Shown: one piece after another, positions 1 to 13,300 of the stretch
Layout: each line of letters starts with the position of its first letter
Numbering within the stretch: the first letter of the stretch is position 1
Assembly: GCA_028554795.2 (NCBI GenBank)
Contig: JAPYKE020000538.1
Location: forward strand, 113,415 to 177,414
DNA from: Sinohyriopsis cumingii
Taxonomy: Eukaryota; Mollusca; Bivalvia; Unionida; Unionidae
Length of the DNA stretch: 64,000 bases
Direction of reading: 5' to 3'
Program-made: the position numbers and the translations under genes
The notes under the pieces: generated by a model
The model's database searches: none
What the model was told of the DNA's origin: nothing
The model's input: only the letters and a program-made list of their open reading frames with translations

Positions 1-717
1 AAAGAGATTGGAACATGTTTATTGTACCATAAAAGTTTCATTTTTGCAGGAAAAAAGCTTATGCTTATGGTCAATACCATTGGTGGCATAAAATGCAAAT
101 TAAATTTCCAGTCTTTTTAAAACGTAGATATCTGGCCTTCAAATTAATTTAACTGTAGATGGGGCATTCTGCACAGATTAAGTTTTGTAATTTGTTCAAA
201 TGTTTTCATTACACTATGAACAGCCTCATCATGTGGGTAGCCTCAGCTCAAATCTAGGCTAATTTAAGTACATGTACATGTAGCATGTAAACAACTACAG
301 ACATGTGCTACTGGCAACAATATGATAGTGAATTGTTTAGTGACAATGGGATATAGATCAAATGAGGACTACCGTTTTTTATATATGTTAGTTTTGTTTT
401 CTAAGACAATGTGACTGATTCATGAATTTTATAACATGTAACCTATACTCAATTTCAAGGATTTTTCATATACTTGTACAGTACTTCACATATTATGGAT
501 TGTACTAGAAAGTTTAAGTTGTCAATATACGTATTTCAGAATAGTTTTGCCTTCATTTAATCAAAAGCACAAAGTTTTGCACCCGCTTTTATTACCCACC
601 CACCCCATTTTTTGGGTACATGCATAACCTTTTGCAGCTGTCTTGGAAGATTATAACACAGTCTGGTACATAACAGAATCTGGTCCTATGGACCCCAATC
701 ATCATGTCACACACACA

Positions 718-737
718 GTGTGTGTGTGTGTGTGTGT

Positions 738-777
<40 letters not shown>
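718..777. repeat. (TG)n microsatellite
   Basis: About 60 bp of nearly pure TG with one interrupting C. It produces spurious His/Thr and Cys/Val repeat peptides on the two strands. Confidence 0.95.
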
Positions 778-779
<2 letters not shown>

Positions 780-784
780 ACACA

Positions 785-966
785 CTTATAAGTTGAGTCC
801 AACTGCAAAAAACATAGACTCTGATCTGCTGTTGCATAATTCACCAGCAGAACAAGGTCTGTGTTGTTTGCTTGACTAATTACTCCTAAAAAATCCAGAT
901 CTGCTGCACATTACCAGACAGCATCTTTGGGTCTGTGCAGTTTGCACTTGGACTAAATATGAGTAA
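785..966. mobile_element. MITE family C, copy 1
   Basis: About 180 bp that begins CTTATAAGTTGAGTCCAACT and ends with a degraded inverted form of the same bases (TTTGCACTTGGACTAAATAT). Its interior carries repeated AGATCTGC/GGTCTGTG motifs. Related copies lie at about 11,748-11,935 and 12,382-12,552. The terminal inverted repeats and small size fit a non-autonomous DNA transposon; the superfamily is not determined. Confidence 0.6.
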
Positions 967-1201
967 ATATGGTACATGCTGCTGAATTTTCTGTCTAATT
1001 TTTACATTGTTTTTGACATTTTAAGCGTATCATTCAAATCTGTTATTACACATATTTACTTTGTCCCTTCAACCCTAAGATCTGAACACATGAAAATTTA
1101 GATCATTTATTCTTCTGCAATTCCATAGAAAAAATATGAGCAGTAACAATAATGTGTTATTTAATAAATACTTTAGGTGGAAAGAAAATTCTGAATTGTA
1201 C

Positions 1202-1330
1202 CTCTTTACATAGGGAAGCTGCATAGATGGCTGAGAGAGGAGTTTGCTCTGCCGGCTTGACCAAAACCACATTTCCCAGTGCTAGGGCTGGAGCTATCTT
1301 CCAAGAAAACATCACCAATGGATAGTTCCA
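1202..1330 (-). CDS. ALDH exon 6
   Basis: 129 bp, phase 0 at both ends, 43 residues from WNYPLVM to AASLCKE. It is preceded by TTTTAG and followed by GTACAA. It includes the conserved PWN-type tryptophan/asparagine and the KPAEQTPL cofactor-binding stretch of the Rossmann domain. Confidence 0.93.
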
Positions 1331-4300
1331 CTAAAATATAAAATTTATCATGAAATGAAAGTTACTATCAATCAAAAATGGTCTTAATAACAATTTGATA
1401 CTATTCTAGCACAACATTATTATTAGATGCTAATGTGTAAATAACTCCATGTGATTCATTTTGTGCAATTTTTTTAACATAGTCACAAATCTTAATAATG
1501 CAATCTTACATAATGGAATAAATAATTGGAAAATAAACTTTACAAATCACAAACATAAACATCAAAAGCTTTCTCAAGCTAAAAAAAATATTGCATAAAT
1601 TTAGTCACATGTAAATTTCCCGATGTCACTTGTAATTTTCATTGACTTTTTAATTTTCTTTCACAGGACTGTTATTACAATTATTCAACTTGTATAACAT
1701 TCTTTCTCAACATTTCAAAAGAGATAAAAGTTGTCACTACATCATTCATCTCGCATCATTTCCAGCTGTGGAATAATTGTTAATTTATAAAAATGAACTA
1801 CTTTACCAACAAAAATAAGTTTCTATAATATTTGTCTCACTCTACCCCCAGCCACTGAGAATCAAAATGTACAAGTCCAAAAAGTTTAAAATTTATGATA
1901 ATATTACAAAATTGCTTTAATGGCCCTGAAATCTAGTCAGGTCATCCACATACGAGTACCAAAATGCAAATACAATTTCATTGGTATACAATGTGAGGGT
2001 TTTGTACTCGTATGTGGATGACCTGACTAGATTTCAGAGCCATTAAAGCAATTTTGTAATTTTTTAATTTGATATTAAGACGCAACTGCTGCAAGCATTG
2101 TTGACACACTTATTTAAATATTATTATGAGAGCTCACTTACAGGTATGATCTGTCCACATATTCCAACAGGTTCATGTCTCGTGTAGCAGAAGTAGTTTC
2201 CATCTGAAACAAAGATAGTTGTGACCTATATTCTGAATTTTAAAAAAAAATTGGGGGTGGGTGCAGTTTTCCAATTTCTTTGAACTCTGAATTGTTACAA
2301 ACCTTAATTGCAAAGATCCAACAAAAAGGAGATAAATCCAGCTACAGTGGTCCCCCTCTAATTAAGTCATTTCTTCTGAGAAAGGTGGCCTCAAAAAAGA
2401 GGTAACATTCTAGAAGGGGATCAGACAGGTGTGAGTAATAACTACATATTTCATATGAAGGCATTACTTTAAAATATTTGATATTTTCCTTAAAAAAGTC
2501 AGAGGAATGTTATGGAATCAATGTGATTAATTAATATCAATGTTATTTAAAAAAAATTAGAATAATTATAAACTGAGGTGCAAAATCATCTTTAAAAGTT
2601 AGCCATCAGGGCACAAACATGTGGCTGAAAGTATCACATTTTGTCGATTCTGTTTTCCCACTGCAGAAGAATGTATTTTAAATGATGTCTGTTTGAATCT
2701 TTCTAACATCAAATTTCTCGCAAGTGATCAAATGACTTGCCCTCTTTTCATTTTATTGAATTCATTTCACTTTTCCTTCTAAACTGAGAATGACTGATGA
2801 CATTTTGCACTTTTGACAACAACTTATGTCTACACTGGCAATTCAACATTACTACACAAGATGCTCAGTGTCTTCAAAGGAAGTTGTTGTTGTTGTTGTG
2901 GGGTTTAACGCCATTTTTCAGCACGATAGGCTATACATGGCGACCAGTATTAATGGTGGAGGAAGAACCCGGAAAACCCCGGAAAGAACCACCGACCCAC
3001 GAGAAGCTACTGGCAAGCTTTCTCACATGCCCACATTGGCTGAATCTTAGACTCGAACCGCCGCAGACAGAGGTGAGATGGCAGTGATCCGTAACGAAGA
3101 GCGCTTTAGACCACTCGGCCACTCGGGGCCCCCTTCAAAGGAAGTGAGCTTGTCATGTGATCAACAAGATTTAGTCTAGTACCCTTTCAAGTACATTTTG
3201 TAACCTAAGAGATAGAAGCTACATTAGCTAACATACCATCTTTTCTAGACTGGCAAACAGTCATCATGCTGATTTGAGCTGAACAATACCATGCAAACAG
3301 TGGTTAACTTTTGTCATATTCATAACTACTGGTAGTAATAATAGCCAGTAATTATCAACAAGACACAACCTGACATCTAAGGAACACACAACAGTAGGGA
3401 TAACTAGATTACATGCGTCTTTGCATGGATTAAAAGTTACTTTATCAGCATGACAGAACAAATGTCAATGTGTTGAATTTAGGAACCAACAGATAATCCT
3501 GAGATTTATATCTGTACAACATATAATGTGGCCTCTTGCAGTTACTGTACTAAAATGCTGGCCACTGGCCACATTAAAGGGGTGGCTGTCTTAGAGAGGT
3601 ACTTTTGAACACAAATCCATCACTGCAATGGAATTATGGCTATATATTGCAGGTGCCTGCTGGCCAGATGGAAAACTGTAGAATCATTACTAAAACAGTC
3701 TAAGTTCCACAACTGTATCAGACACTGTGGTGTCTTCAGGCAAGACACTTTACTATGTGTCCCTCAGAATAACACAACCTACAATGTGTTGCAGTGCCAT
3801 TAATGCCATCCCCTCCCTTAAACCAAGCCATCAGACATTATGCTGACATTAATAAATTATACATCTCTGCTAATGCTGCAGTGAGAAAGTAATACTGTTT
3901 TTTAAAGCTGAGACAAAAACTGAAATTAATATTTTTAAACTATAATGTGTCTGGAAAAAACATGGCTGCTCCTATCAGTATAGAATAACCACAGAAACCT
4001 TGGTGAAAGATATGAGAGTAAAGTTTTAGCTTGAACTGGGGAGTCCACATAACTTAGTTGAATTTAGAAGGAAATAAGTGAAAACTGATTTGACTAGGAC
4101 TTCAAGTTACCAAGATTCATTACAAATTTGGTCTAAATCCATGTAAACCTTTTTTAAGGTATGGAGTTGAAACAAAGTTGATTTGTCCTATTCCTGATGC
4201 AACATATTCTTCAGTTTAACAAAATCCTCTCCTCTAACATTTTTAAGTCATAAAGCATCCAAAAGCCACATTGAGGAAGCCCGTTTCACTTAGTATTTGG

Positions 4301-7300
4301 TGCCATTCTTTTTCCAATATAGACTGGTCTGCTATTTAAGTGTGTACCAAACTATAATAAATCTATGACGCTTAGCTTCAAAATCAAGAAACTTGTCTGT
4401 TTTCTTGGAAACGTGTCATGTACAGTTACTAAAAATATAAATAAGGAAACTTCAACAAACATACCCAGATGATCATACATGTTGAAAATATAAGATCAGC
4501 AGATGAAGTTCTATGATGGATAAATGTCCAGCAGCCAATAGTCACATGATATGAGCCTCGAACTGAACCCATGACATCACCAGACATAATATTTATCTGA
4601 ACTTGGAAACATGTTTGTTTTTTACATGAATAAAATATTATTACCTGAGTAATTAATTATGAATGGGCAGGTACCCAAGTACCCATTGATAGCTTATCTG
4701 GCAGGAGCTTAAAATGACCTATATTTTTATATGAAATAGTTCACTGACCGACCGGAATGGTTTTGCCATGAACCTTATCTGCCCAGCCAGCATAGTATCG
4801 TATCACATGGATGGAAAACATAATGTCCCCCAATGCACTCTTGTAAGGCTTTCCATTGTCCAAAGTCTCCAAACTCTAAAAAACAAGGAAAAGAAGGAAA
4901 TATATGATTATCCAACATCATTTAAAGATATACAAATATACAGATCATTACGTGAAAGACTTAAAATTCATGCATAAATAAATCAGGAATATGAGCCAAT
5001 TTACAAATCTTTGGTGAACAGGGCCAAGAAGACCACTATTTCCTTACACCAAAAGAGCAGGGCTTACTAGGGGTGTCAGAATTTCCTAGAAGCTTCTTTG
5101 ATTCCCCCCCCCCCCCCCCGATAAATGAATAGGCAACTTCCTTGCATCAGGATGTGCCAAATGATCCTTCGCATGGAATGGTGGGATCAATCAATGAAGA
5201 GGAAGAAGTTTCCATCTTCTTACTCCTGTAGGAGCAATGGCTCCTAACAAGATCCCATTATTTTGTATGCCCACAAAGCACAAAAGGGACATCATTCTAA
5301 TCACCCACACTTAGTTGGTTGTGTCTCATGATGTCCTGTTATGACCACACTTGCCAAGTTACTGTGACACTGTTACAAGGCTGAAAGAAAATGCCAAAAA
5401 AACAAACAAAAACAACAATGGCAAGATAAAACTAACCCTAACACATATCAACATAGATTAAATCTATGGCAGCAAAACTAATGTGTGTACAAGATCAAAA
5501 ATTAATTAAATTTCACAAAAGGACACAAATAAAGAACTAAAAGCACAAGTACTTGAGATTAAAGGTCAGTCAAAATGCAACATGGATATTTCTGGTGGCA
5601 CAAGACACTTAGATTACTGACAAATCTCTAGCACCCAAAGACACATGTTTTACAAATGATGTCCAAGGAAAAAGTATGATATTCTGAATGAATGAAAGTA
5701 ATGATTACATCAGACTGGGACTGTGTTTTGCTAACTGGAGGAGATAATTTTCACTTTGAACTGCAAACTAACACCAAGAAATGAGATAGCTATGTAAGAA
5801 TAGCAGGCACTGTATTACTGTCATTAAAACTGCTATAAATGCTTGACAATCAAATCAGGCAGTCTACATACAAATATATTTTCCTACCAATTTTCATTTC
5901 GTTACCTCAAGTTTAAAAATGCAACAAAAAAAAAAAAAAAAAAAAACTCCTATGACCAGGAATTCTAAAAGGTCCTGTAAATATGCATACAAATATGCTT
6001 GGCAAATTTTATTTGTCTACATTAAGTGGTGTATGTGCATTCTTGCTTACAATCTTCTTCAGATGGACAGACAAGTTGGCAGGACCAACATACAGAAGGA
6101 TGGACAGACAGGACCAACATACAGAAGGATGGAGAGACAGGACCAAATCAAGATACTGCCTCTGTAAGCAGTGGGTGTGTAATGAATCATTTCAATTTTT
6201 TTTATCATGAACTGAAAGACTTCAAATTTTCAAACTTTTAGCACCAAAACTACATTATAGTCAGTTACAATAAATACATTAGCTTAAACATTTTGATTTT
6301 GTGATCCTTCTTATCTCTGGCTTGATAAAAAATGCTCTTTACTAAACACATTTAAAGAATTTTAAAATGAAGCCTTGGATCATATTTCTCCACAAAACAG
6401 AAGGTCTAGTACCAAAATCTGGAGGTAAGAACCAGGGACCTTCAAGGCAGAAATGTATTTTGTACAGGGAGCATTTTAAGATTCCATTTAAAATTATTTT
6501 ACTAGAGTTGAAAGGGAAGCCAAAATGATGTCTATGGGTTGATGTTCATATGCAGAAAGTACTCTATGATGTGATGCATACCATGATAAAACCATTTATT
6601 CTGGCTGCAAGTCCAAATGAAATTTGTATCCCAGTCCTGGTGCATTTATGTTCTGTTTAAGGTACTGCCTAATACCCTGTTCCTATATGGTATATCCAAC
6701 ACATAAATGTCAACCAATAATACAAAAAATATCTGTATTCTAATTATAAAACAAAATCCCTATTTAAAGACAATTTCTTCACCTGTCAGTGTCACTAACA
6801 CTACAGTAGAAAAATAATGTTTGTATATGATGTACATTTGCTTGACATCATTTAAAGCTATTTTAATCACAAAGAAATGACGCCAGAAAGCAGAAGTAGG
6901 TATGGCATGAGGCAAATTATCAGAATTAATAGTGAAATACAGACTTTAAACTGCATTAGTGGTTATTGGGAAGCATGATAATCAAAAAATGGACACATCT
7001 CATAATCTGTAAAACTGCTCATAAAATGGATGTCACAGTAACCAATTTACCTGACTAATACAGCACTACATCATTGTAATGATGTCAAAGGGAGCCAAAG
7101 AGTATGCTACTTGTAGTATGAGTGCCTGATATAATGAAGTACATTATACATGTATAAATGATTTCACTACAACATAATGAAATGGGATTGATGACCATGT
7201 CTGCCTTACTACAGGAATGGTGTTATAATGAAGGTCCTTATAGTGAGGGTATGAATCTAAATCAAGGTACCACAGCTAGTGGAAAAACTTGCAGTCAGCC

Positions 7301-10300
7301 ATTTCTCAGCCTGTTTCATATAACACAAAATGTTTCATCTGGGATAATAGAAATCAGAATGATATCATGTCAATTAATACTATCTAGAAAAAACAAATAT
7401 TCCTTACAGCCAGATAGACCAGGTCTCTTTCCATGAGGTCAGCTAATTTAAAGAGGATCTTCCCCCTCTTGCTGGCATCCATCCTGCGCCATTCTGAGCC
7501 AAATTTGAAGGCCTCCTTGGCAGCTGCTACTGCTTTGTCTACATCAGCCTAGGGGAAAATTACATGTGAGATAATACCATGATTATAACAAAATGAAGCA
7601 GCAAATCCCTTAACATTACTCTTACATAACAAAAACACCCCCCGAGTACAAATGGCAGAGACCCAGACTTTAGGTCATACTATTAGAAACTCAACAACAA
7701 AGATCAAATCTGGGAAACCTTAGAATGCTCAGATCAAGCTGATATCCTGATTTGATATTCTGGGCAACTTTAGAATGTTCAGATCAAGCTGATATCCTGA
7801 TTTGATATTCTGGGCAACTTTAGAATGCTCAGATCAAGCTGATATCCTGATTTGATATTCTGGGCAACTTTAGAATGCTCTGATTAAGCTGATATCCTGA
7901 TTTGATATTCTGGGCAACCTTAAAATGCTCAGATCAAGCTGATATCCTGATTTGATATTCTGGGCAACTTTAGAATGCTCAGATCAAGCTGATATCCTGA
8001 TTTGATATTCTGGGCAACCTTATAATGCTCTGATCAAGCTGATATCCTGATTTGTTATTCTGGGCAACCAGTGAAATTTTTCAATATGAATGTATATATG
8101 CACCATAGTTTCATATGTATGACATGCACTTTTATACCTATTTTCTTATTCTTTGGAGAGGGTGCATTGTAGTCAAAAGAACCAAAAATATTTATTTCCA
8201 GTCTGATCCAGCAAATCGATGGCAGCAATGAGGCTAACAATACACAATATTTATCTGCTAATGAACTATTAAGGAAACAGAAAGATAAAAAAGTTTGTAA
8301 AATATAGTCAAGATCTGTTCTATAGACTGCATTCATTAAAAAGGTCCAAGATTTTATTTCTAGTGTTTCATCATCACAAGTTCACAAATGAGTGTGCCAA
8401 AAAAAAAAAAAGAATGTGCTTTACAGTCAATGGACACTGCAGTCAATGGACACTGGCAATGTGCATACTCTGGGCATGATTTACCAGTCAGAAGATATGT
8501 ATGGATCATGTATTCATGAGTGGAACATTACCTCGTCTCAACAATTTGTTATGCATGAAGGATGCCACTCTACAATAATGAGTCTTGATGTTCCAAAGCA
8601 AGCTTGTGGAGTTTTCATCCCTGGTCAATAATAGGTTTGATGTTCCAAAGCATGCTTGTGGAGTTTTCATCCCTGGTCAATAATAGGTTTGATGTTCCAA
8701 AGCAAGCTTGTGGAGTTTTTATTCCTGTCCAATAATAGGTTTGATGTTCCAAAGAGGGACCTCTAATAATTGTGTTGGGAATAACTGTCAAGAAATAGCT
8801 TATCCAAATGAAGTTCTTCCCTTTAATGTACAAGTTACCCTTACTGAATGTTTCTCCAAGTGGTGTTAACATACACCACATATGTACCAATTAAAAAATT
8901 GTGCACTGTATCACTGCTTTTTGCATGCAAATGTGGATACATTCTTGGGTCGTTGAAGATTTAGAATAAAACAATTTTCTTTATTTCAGTACAAACTAAC
9001 AAATTGTTATTTATATGACAAATCATGTATCTGCATAAATTTAGTTGTTGCTGTCGACCTCAAAATAAACTGAATCTTCCTCACAGTTGGGGGTGACTTC
9101 TTTAACATCGAAAATACATTACCATAATGGCTGTCAAACACTTCAAGTTGTAATACAGCTGGCTACCAAAATTTTGAATAATTACATTACCAGATATATT
9201 GTTTTAAAAGATATATTCACTGTCATCTTACAGTTCTATCACCAACTGCGATACAGGATATTTCTAGTGCTAAGAGAGACATTGGTGGATATCCACTAAT
9301 GAAAAGCTGCAAGGGTATTTTTTAAATACATTTTTAGACAAAATGCATGCCCAGGAGAGCATAGAGGGGAAAAAGTTTGGGGGACATGAGATAAAAAATT
9401 GTTGGAAACCAGTGAGACTGCGCTCTATGTGCAAAACTGCACCTAGTATAACTTTTACTTGGTTTTTCCACTGGTTACATTTGCAAATGAGAATGATAAA
9501 CCAGTCATTACAGTTAGATACTTAAATTAAGTTTCAAGTATTTACAGTGTTTGATTAGTCAAAGAAAATGAGTTGACTTGTCACACTAATATGACTGCTA
9601 GCTCTTACACAGATAGCATTTGCATGCTTTTCAACTCTTGCATGCCTTTTAGCTTTTTTTTAAATTCTACTCCATTTACTTGAGTTGATACAAAAGACTA
9701 ATTAATCTGATAATATAATTTAAGTTAACTTTTAAATGATTGCAACAATGCAACCAACATGTCTGCCATTCAAAGTTCAAAACATACTTGGTACAGGTAC
9801 TTAATTCAGTTTTCATGAAACACTCACAGGCAGCTGTGATGGTTGATAGATACTTTTAATGTAAGAAAACAAAAGGGCACATTACATTTATGAGATTACA
9901 ATTAAACCAAATTCAAACTGAAATGCAAATTTCACTTGACAAAGTTAAAAGGCACAAAAATCTGACTAACTTAAAATCTAGCGGCCTCGGTCGTATGTCG
10001 GGGGAACTCACTTCATTTGATCAATCGAACACTGTAATAAACGTTATTGTGTATGTAATAGAAACTACCTTAAATTAACTGACTCTTTCATAACTGTGAT
10101 CAAAGATAACAAGGCAAAGTGAAAGAATACTTCATAAAATAAAGAGCTTGATTTCACAGATCCGGACCATTGTGGGCAAGCAAGTTTCAGAGAAATCTTG
10201 AACTGGCATTTGGAGATATCCACGGGGATAATAAGAAATGTCATTATTACTTCCAATGAAATCACGACATTAACATTGTACTAACTGAACAATAAAAAAA

Positions 10301-13300
10301 ATCGAGTTTCGACGTAGACGTGTCACGAAATGAATGTCGCATGTTTTTGATTGTTGTTCTAGGGTTTAATGCCATTTTTCAGCACAAGATAGGCTATACA
10401 TGGCGGCCAGTATAACTGGTAGAGGAAGAACCCTGGAAAACCCAGGGAAGAACCATTGACCCACGAGAAGCTACTGGCAGGCTTTCCCACATACCCACGT
10501 TTTTGAATAAAAAAGGAATCTTGTTTGGTGGTGTATCAACAGTTAGTCTAGTTCCCAAATTTTGGACTATAGATTTGGCAAGATACCATTAAATACCACT
10601 ACGGGAACCAGACTCATAAGAAAACAAAAAGCAGTGACGTAATACACAGATTTTTCGCATACACGTGATGGTTGTTCAAACCAGTTGGAACGCGCTTTCA
10701 TATGTTGGATATTTTGAGAGAATTTTCTTCTTATTTAAACAGAATAACGAACAACTTCATTAGAAAAAGCACATTATTAAAAATTATTATCACCGTGATT
10801 GTAAAATGAGGATTCAGTCATTAAACAGCCCAGTTCTCTAATGCCCCCCCCCCCAAAGTTTTCTCGATGTCAAAGAGATTTTATTTCAATTTTTGGAGGT
10901 CCCTCAGTAACTTGCACCTCGCTTACAGTGCGGTCTATGTTTGTGGACCCCACTGTGCACGAGTTATCAAGGGAGAGGTGAATTTTACAAATATATGACT
11001 TTCATTACAAGTTTTGAGTTTCGTAATTCTGAATCAAATTTCTGGGTATTAATGACTGTTTCTGACATTAAAACAAGTCATTAAGTTAATACTGCTCAGG
11101 ACAAATAACAAAACCAAGATATGCCTGTCAAGTCCATGATGAAAGCATTGAAGAAAAACATTAACTAAAACATTTACAAACACCCAAGTCTCAGTTTCCA
11201 CTAATGTGGGCTCAACAAATATGAGGTATGTTTTAATTAGGCAGCTATTAAAGGCTGGAAATGGTTCATTCAGAATTTTGATGGTGGCCATATTGGATGA
11301 CATGTTATAATTATTTGCATAAACTTTAAATAGCCAAATAAAGGGAACTTTATTCAAAACCTTAATCAACACCCCAGTAGTAGTTGTCACTAACATGGGC
11401 TTGACAAAAATGAGGTATGTTTGAATTAGGCAGTTATAAAAAGGCTGGTGATGGTTTATTCACAATTTTGTTGGTAGCCATAGTGAATGACAATTTGTAA
11501 TTATCTGCACAAACTTCAAATACCATGATGAAATAAAGGGTTCCATAACAATGTATTACTGATTTTGTTTCAAATATTTCATACGAAATGAGCACCCATG
11601 AAAAGTTAAATACAACACAACTTTGGTAGTTGTCACATAAAATCTATAAATATCATAAAGAAATCAAATTGGAGGCCTATAACAAATTGTGAAATATAAC
11701 ACCAAGGAATATTACTGTACATACCATACCATATATGCTTACTTAAAAGACTAGTACAACTGCAAACAACATAGATCCTAATCAGACACTGCATAATATG
11801 TCAGCAAATCCAGGTCTTTGTTGTTTGTTATACCGATATCTTCTAACAAAGTTCACAGACACAGATCTGCTGGCATTTTATACAACAGCAGCTCTGGATC
11901 TGTGCAATTTGCAGTTGGGCTGGACTTATAACTGAGTACATACAGTATATGCTAAAAGGTGATATATAACATCCAAGAATGCTGCATATTTTAAGTACAT
12001 ATATTTATGGGATAATCCAAAATCTCAAACACAGGTCCATCAGATATAAAATATCTGAACTTGTTGAATACTATACAAAACAACAGGCCACATGCTGCAA
12101 ACAGCTAAATGCATTTATTATTCTACTTGCTTCATCAATCTCATATGTGATATACACTTTACATATGAACACCTGTAATAAAGTGTTTGATCCATTATTA
12201 TCACACCTTGTCTCCCTCCTGGACATCACAGATTTTCTTTCCTGTTGATGGATTGATGGTCGGAAACACCTTTCCACTTGCAGAATTCACCCATTCATTG
12301 TTGATGAATATCTGATAAAAGAAGAAATTTCAAAATGAGTAAAAAAAAAAAATTAAAATTAACTATTACCATCATATACTCACTTTCGAGTCTAAGTACA
12401 TAAAATACCGACCTGATCTGCTATCACATAATGTCCCAGCAGATCTGGGTCTATGGTGTTTGTTTCATTGATTAATCCTAACAAACTGCACTATGAAACA
12501 TCAGATCTGGGTCTGTGCAGTTTGCAGTGGGACTTAACTTATAAGTGATTATGTATAGTAGTCCTTCAATCTATGCATTCTTTTAATTACAATAAACAGC
12601 AATCATTTTCTCAAGTTCGTAAAGTGAAAATACTAATTTAATGCTAATTCCCAGAAATGTTGTTTCCAACATATCACCCTTGTAAGTTTGTGAGCATAGT
12701 TTGGGTTTTTTCTTCAAACTTAGTGCGTGTGTGATTTGGATTTTTAATGTAGCTTTAAACAATTTTTCAGTCATATCGCTACGATGTCTGCAGTGTGGAG
12801 TTTACAGTGATGTCTAGCACTGGGGCATCATGCCACAGACATTAGCATGATGTCCCACCCAGTCACATTATCCTGATACCAGGCTGACCAGTCCTAACAC
12901 TAACCTCTTAATGCTGAGCACCAAGCGAGGTAGCTGTTAGCACAATTTTTGTAAGTCTTTGGTATGAGTTGGCCGGGGATCGAACCCACAACCTCCCACA
13001 TCTGAGGTGGATGCTCTAACCTCTAGGCCACCGGAGCAGTTTCCAAACTCACTGAAAGAACTAAATCTGCAAAACTTTTGTTCACATAGAAGCAAAACAA
13101 GTACAGTCTTGCACCAAGGATCCCAAAGGCAGGGAACTCTGAAATCCTTTAAAATCTGGGGGACACACAACATTTTAAGGGGAGTGGGGTGTTACATATT
13201 GCCATGATAACTGCAGTGTGGCAGTTTATTGTCTAGCACTGGGGCATCTGAAGCATGTTTTAAAAACAAAGCTTGGAAATATCACATTGCTTATTGTAAG

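Larger units (their letters stand above)
1..1201 (-). other. Intron 6 of the ALDH-like gene (partial)
   Basis: Sequence downstream of the last visible coding exon on the minus strand. I see no further ALDH exon here. It holds a TG microsatellite and one copy of a MITE family that recurs twice in intron 2 and the start of intron 1. The open frames through the TG/CA tract are simple-repeat artefacts. Confidence 0.6.
7549..12206 (-). other. ALDH intron 2
   Basis: 4.66 kb containing two minisatellites (7,709-8,068 and 8,583-8,752), a truncated SINE A (10,351-10,500), a degenerate tandem duplication (11,150-11,525) and MITE C copy 2. I see no other exon. Confidence 0.75.

Noticed and set aside
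592-879. Overlapping open frames on both strands with His/Thr or Cys/Val repeats
   Set aside because: They are translations of the TG/CA microsatellite, which has no stops in some frames; there is no domain or gene context.
2884-3133. Stand-alone tRNA gene
   Set aside because: The tRNA-Leu-like A and B boxes belong to a SINE: the body, (CAA)n tail and target duplication are present, and the cloverleaf is incomplete. The same holds for the SINE B heads.
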